Assembly (NCBI GenBank): GCA_009700405.1
Contig: WLMD01000005.1
Coordinates: forward strand, 1-28,558
DNA from: Actinomycetota bacterium
Lineage (GTDB): Bacteria > Actinomycetota > Actinomycetes > Nanopelagicales > Nanopelagicaceae
Direction of reading: 5' to 3'
DNA length: 28,558 nucleotides
The notes below the pieces were generated by a model, which was not told the DNA's origin, did no database searches, and was given only the letters and a program-made list of their open reading frames with translations. Shown here piece by piece: positions 16,666 through 23,135 of the stretch (position 1 is its first letter; each line of letters opens with the position of its first letter). Position numbers and translations under genes: made by a program.

Positions 16666-16671
16666 TAGACT
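16666..16671 (+). promoter_or_regulatory. Putative -10 box (TAGACT) for the leaderless response-regulator gene
   Basis: TAGACT ends six bases before the GTG start at 16678 and no ribosome binding site precedes that GTG, suggesting a leaderless transcript. It lies in the 139-bp divergent region (16539-16677) between the secreted-protein gene and the regulator gene. I see no clear -35 box, operator repeat or terminator in the rest of that gap. Confidence 0.35.
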
Positions 16672-16677
16672 CAGACT

Positions 16678-17319
16678 GTGGTCGTATCTCGTAGGCTCTT
16701 GCTCGTCGAAGATGAGCCGATGGTTGCCGCTCTGCTTCAAGAAACTTTGAAAGCAGCGGGTTTTGAGGTTCTCACCGCACACTCTGCCGTCGAAGCCAAG
16801 TCGAAAGCAATAGAATTTGATCCTGACATCGCAATTCTGGATATCAATCTTGGGGGCGGTCCGAGTGGCGTTGATCTATCTTTTCTACTCCACAAGACTT
16901 ACCCCGGGATCGCAATCGCACTGCTGACTAAACATCCCGACCTAAGAACCGCCGGGTACACGAAAGAAGATGTACCTGCAGGCTGCGGCTTTATCCGAAA
17001 AGATATGGTTACCAATAGTCAGCACATAGTTGAAGCGATTGAGAAAATTGTGGCCAACACAAAGCACTTTCATGAGGATGGGGATCCCTCTAGACCTCTG
17101 GGAAAATTAACCACCGCACAGGTAGAGGCTCTTCGACTTGTTGCACAAGGATATACAAATGCTGAAATCGCAAAGCGGCGAAAAACATCTGTTCGAGCAG
17201 TTGAACAACTTCTAGCAGCAGTATTCACAACGCTGCACATTGAAGTGAATGGTCCAATTAACCCCAGAGTTGAAGCAGTTAGAAAATTTATCTCGGCTGC
17301 TGGAACTCCCGAAAGATAA
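16678..17319 (+). CDS. NarL/LuxR-type response regulator
   Basis: Response regulator of 213 residues. The receiver domain (about 5-125) has the acidic pair E11-D12, phospho-acceptor D55 in AILDINL, T84 in ALLTKH and K108 in GFIRKD, so all switch residues are present. The C-terminal LuxR-type helix-turn-helix (about 144-188) reads LTTAQVEALRLVAQGYTNAEIAKRRKTSVRAVEQ. The receiver carries an unusual GGGPSG insertion just after the phosphorylation site. It is followed after 2 bp by the kinase gene, which is its likely partner, and is divergent from the giant secreted-protein gene, its most likely target. The GTG start is preferred because it leaves the full beta-1 strand and lies behind a -10 box. 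Confidence 0.9.
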   Translation: MVVSRRLLLVEDEPMVAALLQETLKAAGFEVLTAHSAVEAKSKAIEFDPDIAILDINLGGGPSGVDLSFLLHKTYPGIAIALLTKHPDLRTAGYTKEDVPAGCGFIRKDMVTNSQHIVEAIEKIVANTKHFHEDGDPSRPLGKLTTAQVEALRLVAQGYTNAEIAKRRKTSVRAVEQLLAAVFTTLHIEVNGPINPRVEAVRKFISAAGTPER

Positions 17320-17321
17320 TC

Positions 17322-19043
17322 ATGCGTATCTCCAATTTTAATGATCAATTTCTTCTTCCTGCTACAAACCGTGCTGTCTTATCTTGGCCAGTAATAGCGT
17401 CATCTATATTTACAAGTATTGTTATTCAAATATTTGGAAGTCCGGATTTAGAAAATACACTCATACTTTTTAGAATACTGACTGCGGCGGCGGCCGTAAT
17501 TCCTATGTTTCTCATAATTGCACTTGTGCAGTTAATACCGTTGAAGAATAGAAATATTCGAGCTACCACAGTCCTTGTTAGCTACATTGTTGGCGGTGCG
17601 CTTCGAGGACTATCAGTCGTAACTTTTCTTGAGGGCTCTAAAATCCTTGAAGATGGGAATAAGTGGTTTCGCATACCCACTAGCGCGTTCTTGATGTCTG
17701 CTGAAGTAGCTCTAGCAACCTTTGCATCCGCTAATTTTCGGCGCCACCAAGAGAGTGCGCGAAATTTTCGTAATGAGAGTATCCAGCTTCAGCGTATTTT
17801 GGGGCAATTAGGAAGAGAAAGCAAGGCAAACACATTACGTAAGATTCAGCAGATTTCCACAGATATAGTCCAGCAATTACGTCGCATCAAATTGAGCACC
17901 AGCAGTTCTGAAGTCTTTGAAATTCAGAGAATACTTAACGATTACATCAAACCTCTCAGCAAATCATATGCCCCCGAAACATTGAAATTGACAATATCAG
18001 GGAGTGAATTTGGTAATGACTCCGTAAAAGCTGAGTGGAAAGACTTTAACCTAATCGCGAATCTTCCTTCAGTTTGGTGGAATATCGTCGCTGCATTGAT
18101 GCCATTCCCAACTGCTTCACATTTCTTCGGTTTAAAAATTGCAGTCATGCATTCCTTCTTTATTTTTGTAACTTTAGTACCGTGCACCTGGCTTCTTCAC
18201 AAAATATTACGTAAATATCTGAGTGAAATTTTGTCGCCTTGGCGCGAGTTCCTCATTACGGTTGGATATTTCTCAATAGCATTTGCTGCCGTCCTTGCAT
18301 CTTATGCTGCCTTATATAATTCTAGTGATCCAAAATTTTATGCTGTCACTACTTTTCTTATTTATCCTCTTTTTTCCTGGGCTATCGCATTTGGCGTGGC
18401 CCTTCAAGGGCAAGTGGTAGGACAAGAAATTAGGATGAAGAAGTTGCGTGATGATCTAGTGTGGGCGGTGGCGCGCGTGAATCTTCTCGACTGGTTTAAC
18501 CAAGGTCTTATCTCTCGAATCCTCCATGGTCCCGTTCAAAATTCTCTTCACGCAGCCTCAATTCGATTACAAGAATCTTCAGATTCTGAAAACACTGAGA
18601 GAGTTATTGAAGAGCTAAGTCAAAGAATGAATGAAATTGCGCCATTGCTTCAGTCAGAATCATTCATGGCGCCTGATATATCTAAGTCGTTCGCAGACTT
18701 AATTGAACTGTGGGCTGATCTAGTAAAGATTGAAATTTTCATTGATCAATCTACACAAATACAGCTTGAGCAGGATGTTCCGGCCGCATATATCATTCGC
18801 GATATCTGCCAAGAAATTTGTTCAAATGCCATCAGACATGCAGGTGCAAGTGCAATTGAAATCAATATTTTTGCAAATGATAGAGAAGTAACCATCTCAA
18901 TGGTTGATGGTGGTGATCCACAAGTTGGAAATTCAATGTTTGGGATTGGAACAGAATTTCTCAGCACGTGCAGTATTGACTGGAGATATCTTCGAACGGC
19001 AGACTCTAGGAACCTGCTCGAGATAGTTATACCTACGGGGTGA
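17322..19043 (+). CDS. Polytopic membrane sensor histidine kinase
   Basis: Kinase of 573 residues. Four hydrophobic helices (about 20-137) are followed by a cytoplasmic, probably coiled-coil stretch (about 140-225) and four more helices (about 250-365). The phospho-acceptor helix follows, with H402 in ISRILHGPVQNSLHAAS, close to the LHD.VQ form of NarX/DesK-type kinases. The ATPase domain shows the N box EICSNAIRHAGAS (N502), a G1-like MVDGGDP and a G2-like MFGIGTEF. No large extracellular sensor is apparent, so the signal is probably sensed in the membrane or by the inserted coiled coil. Spacing of 2 bp to the response regulator implies one operon. Its stop lies 9 bp before the second tRNA-Arg partial copy. 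Sequence around it is AT-rich relative to the flanking genes. Confidence 0.87.
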   Translation: MRISNFNDQFLLPATNRAVLSWPVIASSIFTSIVIQIFGSPDLENTLILFRILTAAAAVIPMFLIIALVQLIPLKNRNIRATTVLVSYIVGGALRGLSVVTFLEGSKILEDGNKWFRIPTSAFLMSAEVALATFASANFRRHQESARNFRNESIQLQRILGQLGRESKANTLRKIQQISTDIVQQLRRIKLSTSSSEVFEIQRILNDYIKPLSKSYAPETLKLTISGSEFGNDSVKAEWKDFNLIANLPSVWWNIVAALMPFPTASHFFGLKIAVMHSFFIFVTLVPCTWLLHKILRKYLSEILSPWREFLITVGYFSIAFAAVLASYAALYNSSDPKFYAVTTFLIYPLFSWAIAFGVALQGQVVGQEIRMKKLRDDLVWAVARVNLLDWFNQGLISRILHGPVQNSLHAASIRLQESSDSENTERVIEELSQRMNEIAPLLQSESFMAPDISKSFADLIELWADLVKIEIFIDQSTQIQLEQDVPAAYIIRDICQEICSNAIRHAGASAIEINIFANDREVTISMVDGGDPQVGNSMFGIGTEFLSTCSIDWRYLRTADSRNLLEIVIPTG

Positions 19044-19052
19044 TTTAGAACC

Positions 19053-19113
19053 GGTGTCCTCGGCCGGAGTCGGACCGGCGACCGCCTGCTTGGGTGGCGG
19101 TTGGTCTATCCAC
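19053..19113 (-). pseudogene. Middle tRNA-Arg partial copy (decayed tRNA or attachment-site-like)
   Basis: Bases 19053-19083 are identical over 31 bp to 19983-20013 (tRNA 3' end, acceptor 3' strand and T arm). Bases 19084-19113 match the anticodon and D-arm region at 24 of 30 positions. Similarity ends before the 5' side of the D stem and the 5' acceptor strand. The anticodon loop has lost U33 and its stem has mismatches, so it is not a working tRNA. It separates the two-component cassette from the toxin-antitoxin cassette. Confidence 0.8.
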
Positions 19114-19166
19114 ATAGGCTTTCTTATCTAAATCAGTTTGTCAGAATCTGCAATTAACTTAAAATT

Positions 19167-19604
19167 ATGGTGGAAATAGAATCTTGGATAGTTGAATACT
19201 ACGAAGGCAGAGACACTTTCTCCTCTTTCGAATCCTGGATGGACTCCCTTAGCGATGTTAAATTCGCAGCGTTGAGTGCGGCAATCGAACTAGTTCTTGT
19301 TCCTAACGGACTGAAGCTGATTGGGACCCCTTGGCTCAAGCATGTAGAAAAGGGAATTTTTGAGTTTCGTATCAAATACTCAGCAGCTGACATAAAAGCG
19401 ATGTATGCAAATCTTGAAATCAATAGTCCTATGCCGCCAGCGAAGATTCTTATACGACTATTCATTCATTTTCATGGTTCCAAAATTATTCTCCTTTTGA
19501 ATGGCTACGACAAAGCGCGCAATGACAAACCCAAGAGACAACAAATGGAGATCAAGCTTGCGAGATTGCGTCTTCAACGATGGCGGGCAGGGAACAAGTT
19601 CTAA
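19167..19604 (+). CDS. HigB/RelE-superfamily toxin (phage Gp49-like)
   Basis: Putative ribosome-dependent mRNA interferase of 145 residues. The family pattern is clear: LKHVEKGIFEFRIKYS for the usual L..GLwElR strand, IHFHGSKIILLLNGYDKARNDKPKRQQMEIKLARLR for the ILLHGF.KK...P..EI..A...R ending, and a basic C-terminus. It is longer than the common 100-120 residues because of an N-terminal extension (SWIVEYYEGRDTFSSFESWMDSL) that matches the normal start of Gp49-like toxins. It lies 59 bp before an XRE-family gene in the toxin-first order of higBA loci. There is no Shine-Dalgarno before the ATG at 19167, but TAACTT at 19155-19160 could serve a leaderless start. Whether the toxin is active cannot be judged from sequence. 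Confidence 0.85.
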   Translation: MVEIESWIVEYYEGRDTFSSFESWMDSLSDVKFAALSAAIELVLVPNGLKLIGTPWLKHVEKGIFEFRIKYSAADIKAMYANLEINSPMPPAKILIRLFIHFHGSKIILLLNGYDKARNDKPKRQQMEIKLARLRLQRWRAGNKF

Positions 19605-19615
19605 ACATAACTAGA

Positions 19616-19644
19616 TTGACTTGATGTGTTAAAACACATACACT
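19616..19644 (+). promoter_or_regulatory. Antitoxin promoter with embedded palindromic operator
   Basis: TTGACT (19616-19621) and TACACT (19639-19644) are spaced by 17 bp. The perfect inverted repeat ATGTGTT-AA-AACACAT (19624-19639) fills the spacer and touches the -10 box. A repressor bound there would block RNA polymerase, as expected for autoregulation by the XRE antitoxin. GGAGG (19652-19656) follows with 7-base spacing to the antitoxin ATG. Confidence 0.6.
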
Positions 19645-19663
19645 CGGAAGTGGAGGTAGGGCG

Positions 19664-19963
19664 ATGAGCAAGAATTTCCAGGATTACGCGGATAAGCGCA
19701 AGGCTAAGTTTTCTCAAAAAGGCAAGGATGCTTACAATGTTTTCTCAAGCGCCATGGGAATTGGTTCGGTGTTGGCAACAGCTCGACGTACGCGCGTTAT
19801 GACACAAAGGGAGTTGGCCGAGTTATCTGGTGTGCAACAAGGCGATATAAGCCGAATTGAGCGAGGACTCATGAATCCCAACACGATTACTTTCTTAAGA
19901 CTTATTGAAGCAATGGATTTTCAGATTTCTATAACTCCGAGCAAAAACTCTTCTCGAAAATAG
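19664..19963 (+). CDS. XRE-family helix-turn-helix antitoxin (HigA-like)
   Basis: DNA-binding protein of 99 residues predicted to neutralise the upstream toxin and repress its own promoter. The helix-turn-helix lies at about 38-90: GSVLATARRTRVMTQRELAELSG, then VQQGDISRIERGLMNPN, which is the XRE/Cro core with the ISRIERG recognition-helix ending. The N-terminal 35 residues are basic and helical (DYADKRKAKFSQKGKDAYNVF) and may contact the toxin. It has its own strong promoter, an operator and a good GGAGG site, so antitoxin is likely made in excess over toxin. It ends 18 bp before the intact tRNA-Arg 3' end. Confidence 0.88.
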   Translation: MSKNFQDYADKRKAKFSQKGKDAYNVFSSAMGIGSVLATARRTRVMTQRELAELSGVQQGDISRIERGLMNPNTITFLRLIEAMDFQISITPSKNSSRK

Positions 19964-19981
19964 AAACCTACTAGGTGTTGA

Positions 19982-20057
19982 TGGTGTCCTCGGCCGGAGT
20001 CGGACCGGCGACCTACCGCTTAGGAGGCGGTTGCTCTATCCACTGAGCTACGAGGAC
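19982..20057 (-). tRNA. tRNA-Arg (anticodon CCT)
   Basis: Full cloverleaf on the minus strand: acceptor GTCCTCG/CGAGGAC, D arm GCTC-AGTGGATA-GAGC, anticodon stem ACCGC/GCGGT with loop CTCCTAA (anticodon CCT, complement at 20022-20024), and T arm GCCGG/CCGGC with loop TCCGACT. The discriminator is A, and CCA is encoded (19984-19982). It reads AGG. Its 3' half is repeated at 19053 and 13162, making it the reference copy of the accessory region and a likely integration target. Confidence 0.97.
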
Positions 20058-20163
20058 AAAATATGCAAAATAATGATCACATTGCATTGGGCAAGGGTAC
20101 CCGTAGGGCATCTCTCATTTAAACGAAAATTAACGCCGATTTAGCCAAGAATCTCAATATAAA

Positions 20164-20192
20164 TTGGCAGATGTAACCCAAATGGCTAAAAT
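20164..20192 (+). promoter_or_regulatory. Putative promoter TTGGCA - 17 bp - TAAAAT for the dehydrogenase operon
   Basis: Both hexamers are close to the housekeeping consensus with ideal spacing. Transcription would start near 20199, giving a leader of about 40 bases. The leader contains a small inverted repeat, GGGAT-TTAT-ATCCC (20211-20224), just ahead of the GAGAGG ribosome binding site. The hairpin is too short to claim a function. Confidence 0.45.
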
Positions 20193-20239
20193 TGGGAAAA
20201 CAAACCAACAGGGATTTATATCCCCATGAGAGGCCAACA

Positions 20240-21466
20240 ATGAAAGCGCTAGTTATAGGCGCGGGTGGTGTTGGCAGAGCAATCGCAAATATCGCATCTC
20301 GCAGAACCTTTATTACGTCAATGGTTATTGCTGACCGCAATTTGGCACGCGCCGAAGAAGCAGTGGCACGAGTAAACGATGCACGATTTTCTGCCGCACA
20401 AGTCAACGCAGCTGAGCTTGAAGATCTACGAGAGCTGATTCGCAAGGCGGATCCAGATGTAGTTATCAATGCGGTGGATCCGCGCTTTGTTATGCCAATC
20501 TTCTTGGCCTGCGAAATTGAGAATAAAAATTACATTGACATGGCGATGTCCTTGTCGCGCCCACATCCTCATTACCCAAATTCTGAAACGGGTGTGAAAT
20601 TGGGCGACGAGCAATTTGCTCGCGACTGGAACTGGTCTGAACGCGGAATTTACGCCTTGGTTGGCATGGGTATCGAGCCCGGTATGAGCGATGTCTTTGC
20701 TCGATATGCCTCGGACTTTTTATTTAGTCGACTTGATTCCATCACAATTCTCGATGGATCAAATCTCACCGTAGAGGGTCACAACTTCGCACCATCATTT
20801 TCCATCTGGACAACAATTGAAGAATGCCTCAATCCCCCATTGGTTTGGGAAGATGGGCGTGGATGGTTTACGACAGAGCCTTTCAGCGAGATTGAAACAT
20901 TTGATTTCCCTGAAGGCATCGGACCTGTTGAATGTGTAAACGTTGAACACGAAGAAGTAGTCTTGATTCCGCAGAAAGTTGATGCAAAGAAAGTTAACTT
21001 TAAGTACGGACTTGGTGCTTCATTCATTACAACGCTGAAAACTATTCACATGTTGGGCATGGATCGTAAAGAGCATGTCGATGTTCAAGGAGTATCGGTT
21101 TCACCTCGAGATTTGCTGGCTGCATCACTTCCTGATCCAGCGACTCTTGGTGAGCGAATGCGTGGTAAAACTTGTGCAGGCGCACTTGTTAAAGGGCTTA
21201 ATAAAGAAGGTAAGCCTTACGCTTGTTACATGTACAACGTTGTCGATAATGCCTGGTCTATGGCTGAGTACGGCGATCAAGCAGTTGTATGGCAGACCGC
21301 GGTCAATCCAGTTATTGCGATGGAACTCATCGATAAAGGTATCTGGCAACCAGAGGGAGTTAATGGGCCCGAATGGTTTGCACCGAAACCTTTCCTTGAT
21401 CTTCTCGAGTCCTATGGAACTTCATGGACAATTCGCGATGAAGACACTGCAGGAATAGAAATCTAA
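20240..21466 (+). CDS. Saccharopine-dehydrogenase-family NAD(P)-dependent oxidoreductase
   Basis: Cytoplasmic dehydrogenase of 408 residues. The N-terminal Rossmann motif GAGGVG (7-12) follows the first strand (MKALVIGAGG), and the acidic end of strand 2 reads VIADRNLARAEEA. The middle shows DVVINAVDPRFVMPIFLACE and the family-typical YIDMA and GMGIEPGMSDVFARYA segments. Length and motifs fit the saccharopine dehydrogenase/carboxynorspermidine synthase group. Members reduce imines formed between amino acids or polyamines and carbonyls, but the substrate here is not evident. The ATG at 20240 is preceded by GAGAGG; an earlier in-frame start would add a Lys/Asn-rich tail and break the Rossmann start. 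It is first gene of an operon with a GMC oxidoreductase 4 bp downstream. Confidence 0.88.
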   Translation: MKALVIGAGGVGRAIANIASRRTFITSMVIADRNLARAEEAVARVNDARFSAAQVNAAELEDLRELIRKADPDVVINAVDPRFVMPIFLACEIENKNYIDMAMSLSRPHPHYPNSETGVKLGDEQFARDWNWSERGIYALVGMGIEPGMSDVFARYASDFLFSRLDSITILDGSNLTVEGHNFAPSFSIWTTIEECLNPPLVWEDGRGWFTTEPFSEIETFDFPEGIGPVECVNVEHEEVVLIPQKVDAKKVNFKYGLGASFITTLKTIHMLGMDRKEHVDVQGVSVSPRDLLAASLPDPATLGERMRGKTCAGALVKGLNKEGKPYACYMYNVVDNAWSMAEYGDQAVVWQTAVNPVIAMELIDKGIWQPEGVNGPEWFAPKPFLDLLESYGTSWTIRDEDTAGIEI

Positions 21467-21470
21467 ATCC

Positions 21471-23135
21471 ATGAAACACGACTTTGACGTTGTCATTGTT
21501 GGCTCTGGATTCGGTGGCTCCGTTTCTGCTCTTCGACTAGTTGAAAAGGGCTATAGCGTTGCTGTTCTAGAAGCTGGAAAGAGATTTGCGGATGAGGATT
21601 TCCCTAAGACATCCTGGAGACTTCGCAAATTTCTTTTCATGCCTCGACTTGGATTCTTCGGTATTCAAAGAATTCATGTGCTCCCTGATGCTCTAATTTT
21701 GGCTGGCGCAGGTGTCGGTGGTGGATCCCTTGTCTATGCAAATACTTTGTACCAGCCAGGTGATAAATATTTCAACGATCCACAATGGGCACACATCACT
21801 AACTGGAAAACAGAATTAGAGCCTTGGTATGACCAGGCTAGGAGAATGTTAGGCGTAAGTATTTATCCATACTTCTCCCCCAGTGATCAAGCTATGAAAG
21901 ATGCAGCGGAATCAATGGGTGTAGGACACACATTCACGATGGCGCCACTTGGGATTCACTTTGGAAAGCACCCTGCTGAAAAAGTTGAGGATCCTTACTT
22001 TGGTGGTGTCGGTCCAATGCGCGAGGGATGTGTTGGCTGCGGTGGTTGCATGACCGGATGCCGTCATAACGCAAAAAATACTTTGCCAAAGAATTACTTG
22101 GGACTTGCTGAAAAAGCTGGTGCAGTTGTATTTCCCATGACAACGGTTACGCAGTTAGAAGAGAAGAATGGTCAATGGGTTGTTACTGCGAAGAAGACTG
22201 GTGGAGTGGGCACTCAAACTTTTACTGCGCGAGAAGTCATTGTTGCGGCTGGTACTTACAACACTCAGAAGTTGCTCCATCGCATGAAAGATAGAAATGT
22301 CCTTCCACTTCTCTCTGATCAATTAGGAAAGCTTTCTCGAACAAATAGCGAATCACTTGTTGGCGCTTCTATGCCCAACACTGAAATCAATTTCAGCAAG
22401 GGATGCGCCATCACATCATCGTTTTATCCAGATGAGCACACCCACGTAGAACCAGTGCGTTATGGCAAGGGAAGTAACTTCATGGGTTTGATGCAAACTC
22501 TGATGACCGATGGCGCTACGTCAAAGATTAGGCGACGAAACTGGGTAAAGACTCTTCTGCATTCACCCTCATTGTTACCCAAGATTCTTAATGTGCGCCA
22601 TTGGAGTGAAAGAACAGTTATTGCGCTAGTAATGCAGAATGTGGACTCTTCAATTGCTGTTAGGGGCAAGAGGAACATTCTCGGATGGCACTTAACGTCT
22701 AAGAATGATCCAACGAAACCAAATGCAACGTGGATTCCTGCAGCCAATCAAACTGCAAGAACTATCGCTGCAAAATATGGCGGTATCGCAGGAGGCCACT
22801 TAGGCGATCTTATTGATGCGCCTTTTACTGCTCACTTTTCTGGCGGCTGTGTCATAGGTGACTCACCAGAGCATGGCGTTGTGGATCCTTATCATCGGGT
22901 CTGGAATTACCAGACGTTGCATATTGTTGATGGTTCGACAATCACCGCAAATCTTGGCGTTAATCCTTCTTTAACGATTACCGCACAAGCCGAACGAGCA
23001 ATTTCGATGTGGCCAAATAAGAACGAACCTGACCAACGTCCCACACAAAGCGCCCCATACAAAGTAGTTTCATCCATCTTTCCAAATAATCCAATGGTCC
23101 CCGCAGGAGCACCTGCAGAGTTACGGAGAAAATAA
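21471..23135 (+). CDS. GMC-family FAD oxidoreductase (cholesterol-oxidase/ChoD-like)
   Basis: Flavoprotein of 554 residues. The FAD-binding Rossmann motif VIVGSGFGGSVSALRL (8-23) and VLEAGKRF open the protein, followed by the GMC signature GAGVGGGSLVYANTL (79-93). A compact cluster CVGCGGCMTGCRHNAKNT has Cys at 187, 190, 193 and 197, as in mycobacterial ChoD-type proteins, and could hold an iron-sulfur centre. The C-terminus has SGGCVIGDSPEHGVVDPYHRVWNYQTLHIVDGS and NLGVNPSLTITAQAER, the conserved FAD/active-site ending. ChoD-type enzymes were named for 3-beta-hydroxysterol oxidation, but sterol activity is doubtful for many. No signal peptide is present. Middle gene of a three-gene operon; the next gene starts immediately after its stop. 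Confidence 0.9.
   Translation: MKHDFDVVIVGSGFGGSVSALRLVEKGYSVAVLEAGKRFADEDFPKTSWRLRKFLFMPRLGFFGIQRIHVLPDALILAGAGVGGGSLVYANTLYQPGDKYFNDPQWAHITNWKTELEPWYDQARRMLGVSIYPYFSPSDQAMKDAAESMGVGHTFTMAPLGIHFGKHPAEKVEDPYFGGVGPMREGCVGCGGCMTGCRHNAKNTLPKNYLGLAEKAGAVVFPMTTVTQLEEKNGQWVVTAKKTGGVGTQTFTAREVIVAAGTYNTQKLLHRMKDRNVLPLLSDQLGKLSRTNSESLVGASMPNTEINFSKGCAITSSFYPDEHTHVEPVRYGKGSNFMGLMQTLMTDGATSKIRRRNWVKTLLHSPSLLPKILNVRHWSERTVIALVMQNVDSSIAVRGKRNILGWHLTSKNDPTKPNATWIPAANQTARTIAAKYGGIAGGHLGDLIDAPFTAHFSGGCVIGDSPEHGVVDPYHRVWNYQTLHIVDGSTITANLGVNPSLTITAQAERAISMWPNKNEPDQRPTQSAPYKVVSSIFPNNPMVPAGAPAELRRK

Larger units (their letters stand above)
13162..19985. mobile_element. Putative tRNA-Arg-associated genomic island (two nested cassettes, no integrase)
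   Basis: The segment runs from the distal tRNA-Arg partial copy to the 3' end of the intact tRNA-Arg gene, with a third copy at 19053. All copies have the same orientation, and all lie on the 3' side of the tRNA, where tyrosine-recombinase elements insert. Contents are a giant secreted protein, a two-component system and a toxin-antitoxin pair, all typical accessory genes. No integrase, excisionase or transposase is present, so if mobile it is a remnant or depends on an outside enzyme. Serial duplication and decay of the tRNA gene is the alternative. Confidence 0.55.

Noticed and set aside
20095..20102. GGGTACCC palindrome upstream of the dehydrogenase operon
   Set aside because: Only eight bases long with no matching second site or U-tract, so chance is likely.
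20211..20224. GGGAT-TTAT-ATCCC hairpin in the operon leader
   Set aside because: A five-base stem is too weak to call an attenuator or riboswitch; it is mentioned only with the promoter.
13143..20239. Search for an integrase, transposase or phage structural gene inside the tRNA-bounded region
   Set aside because: All open space is used by the five genes, the tRNA copies and short control regions; no recombinase motif was seen on either strand.
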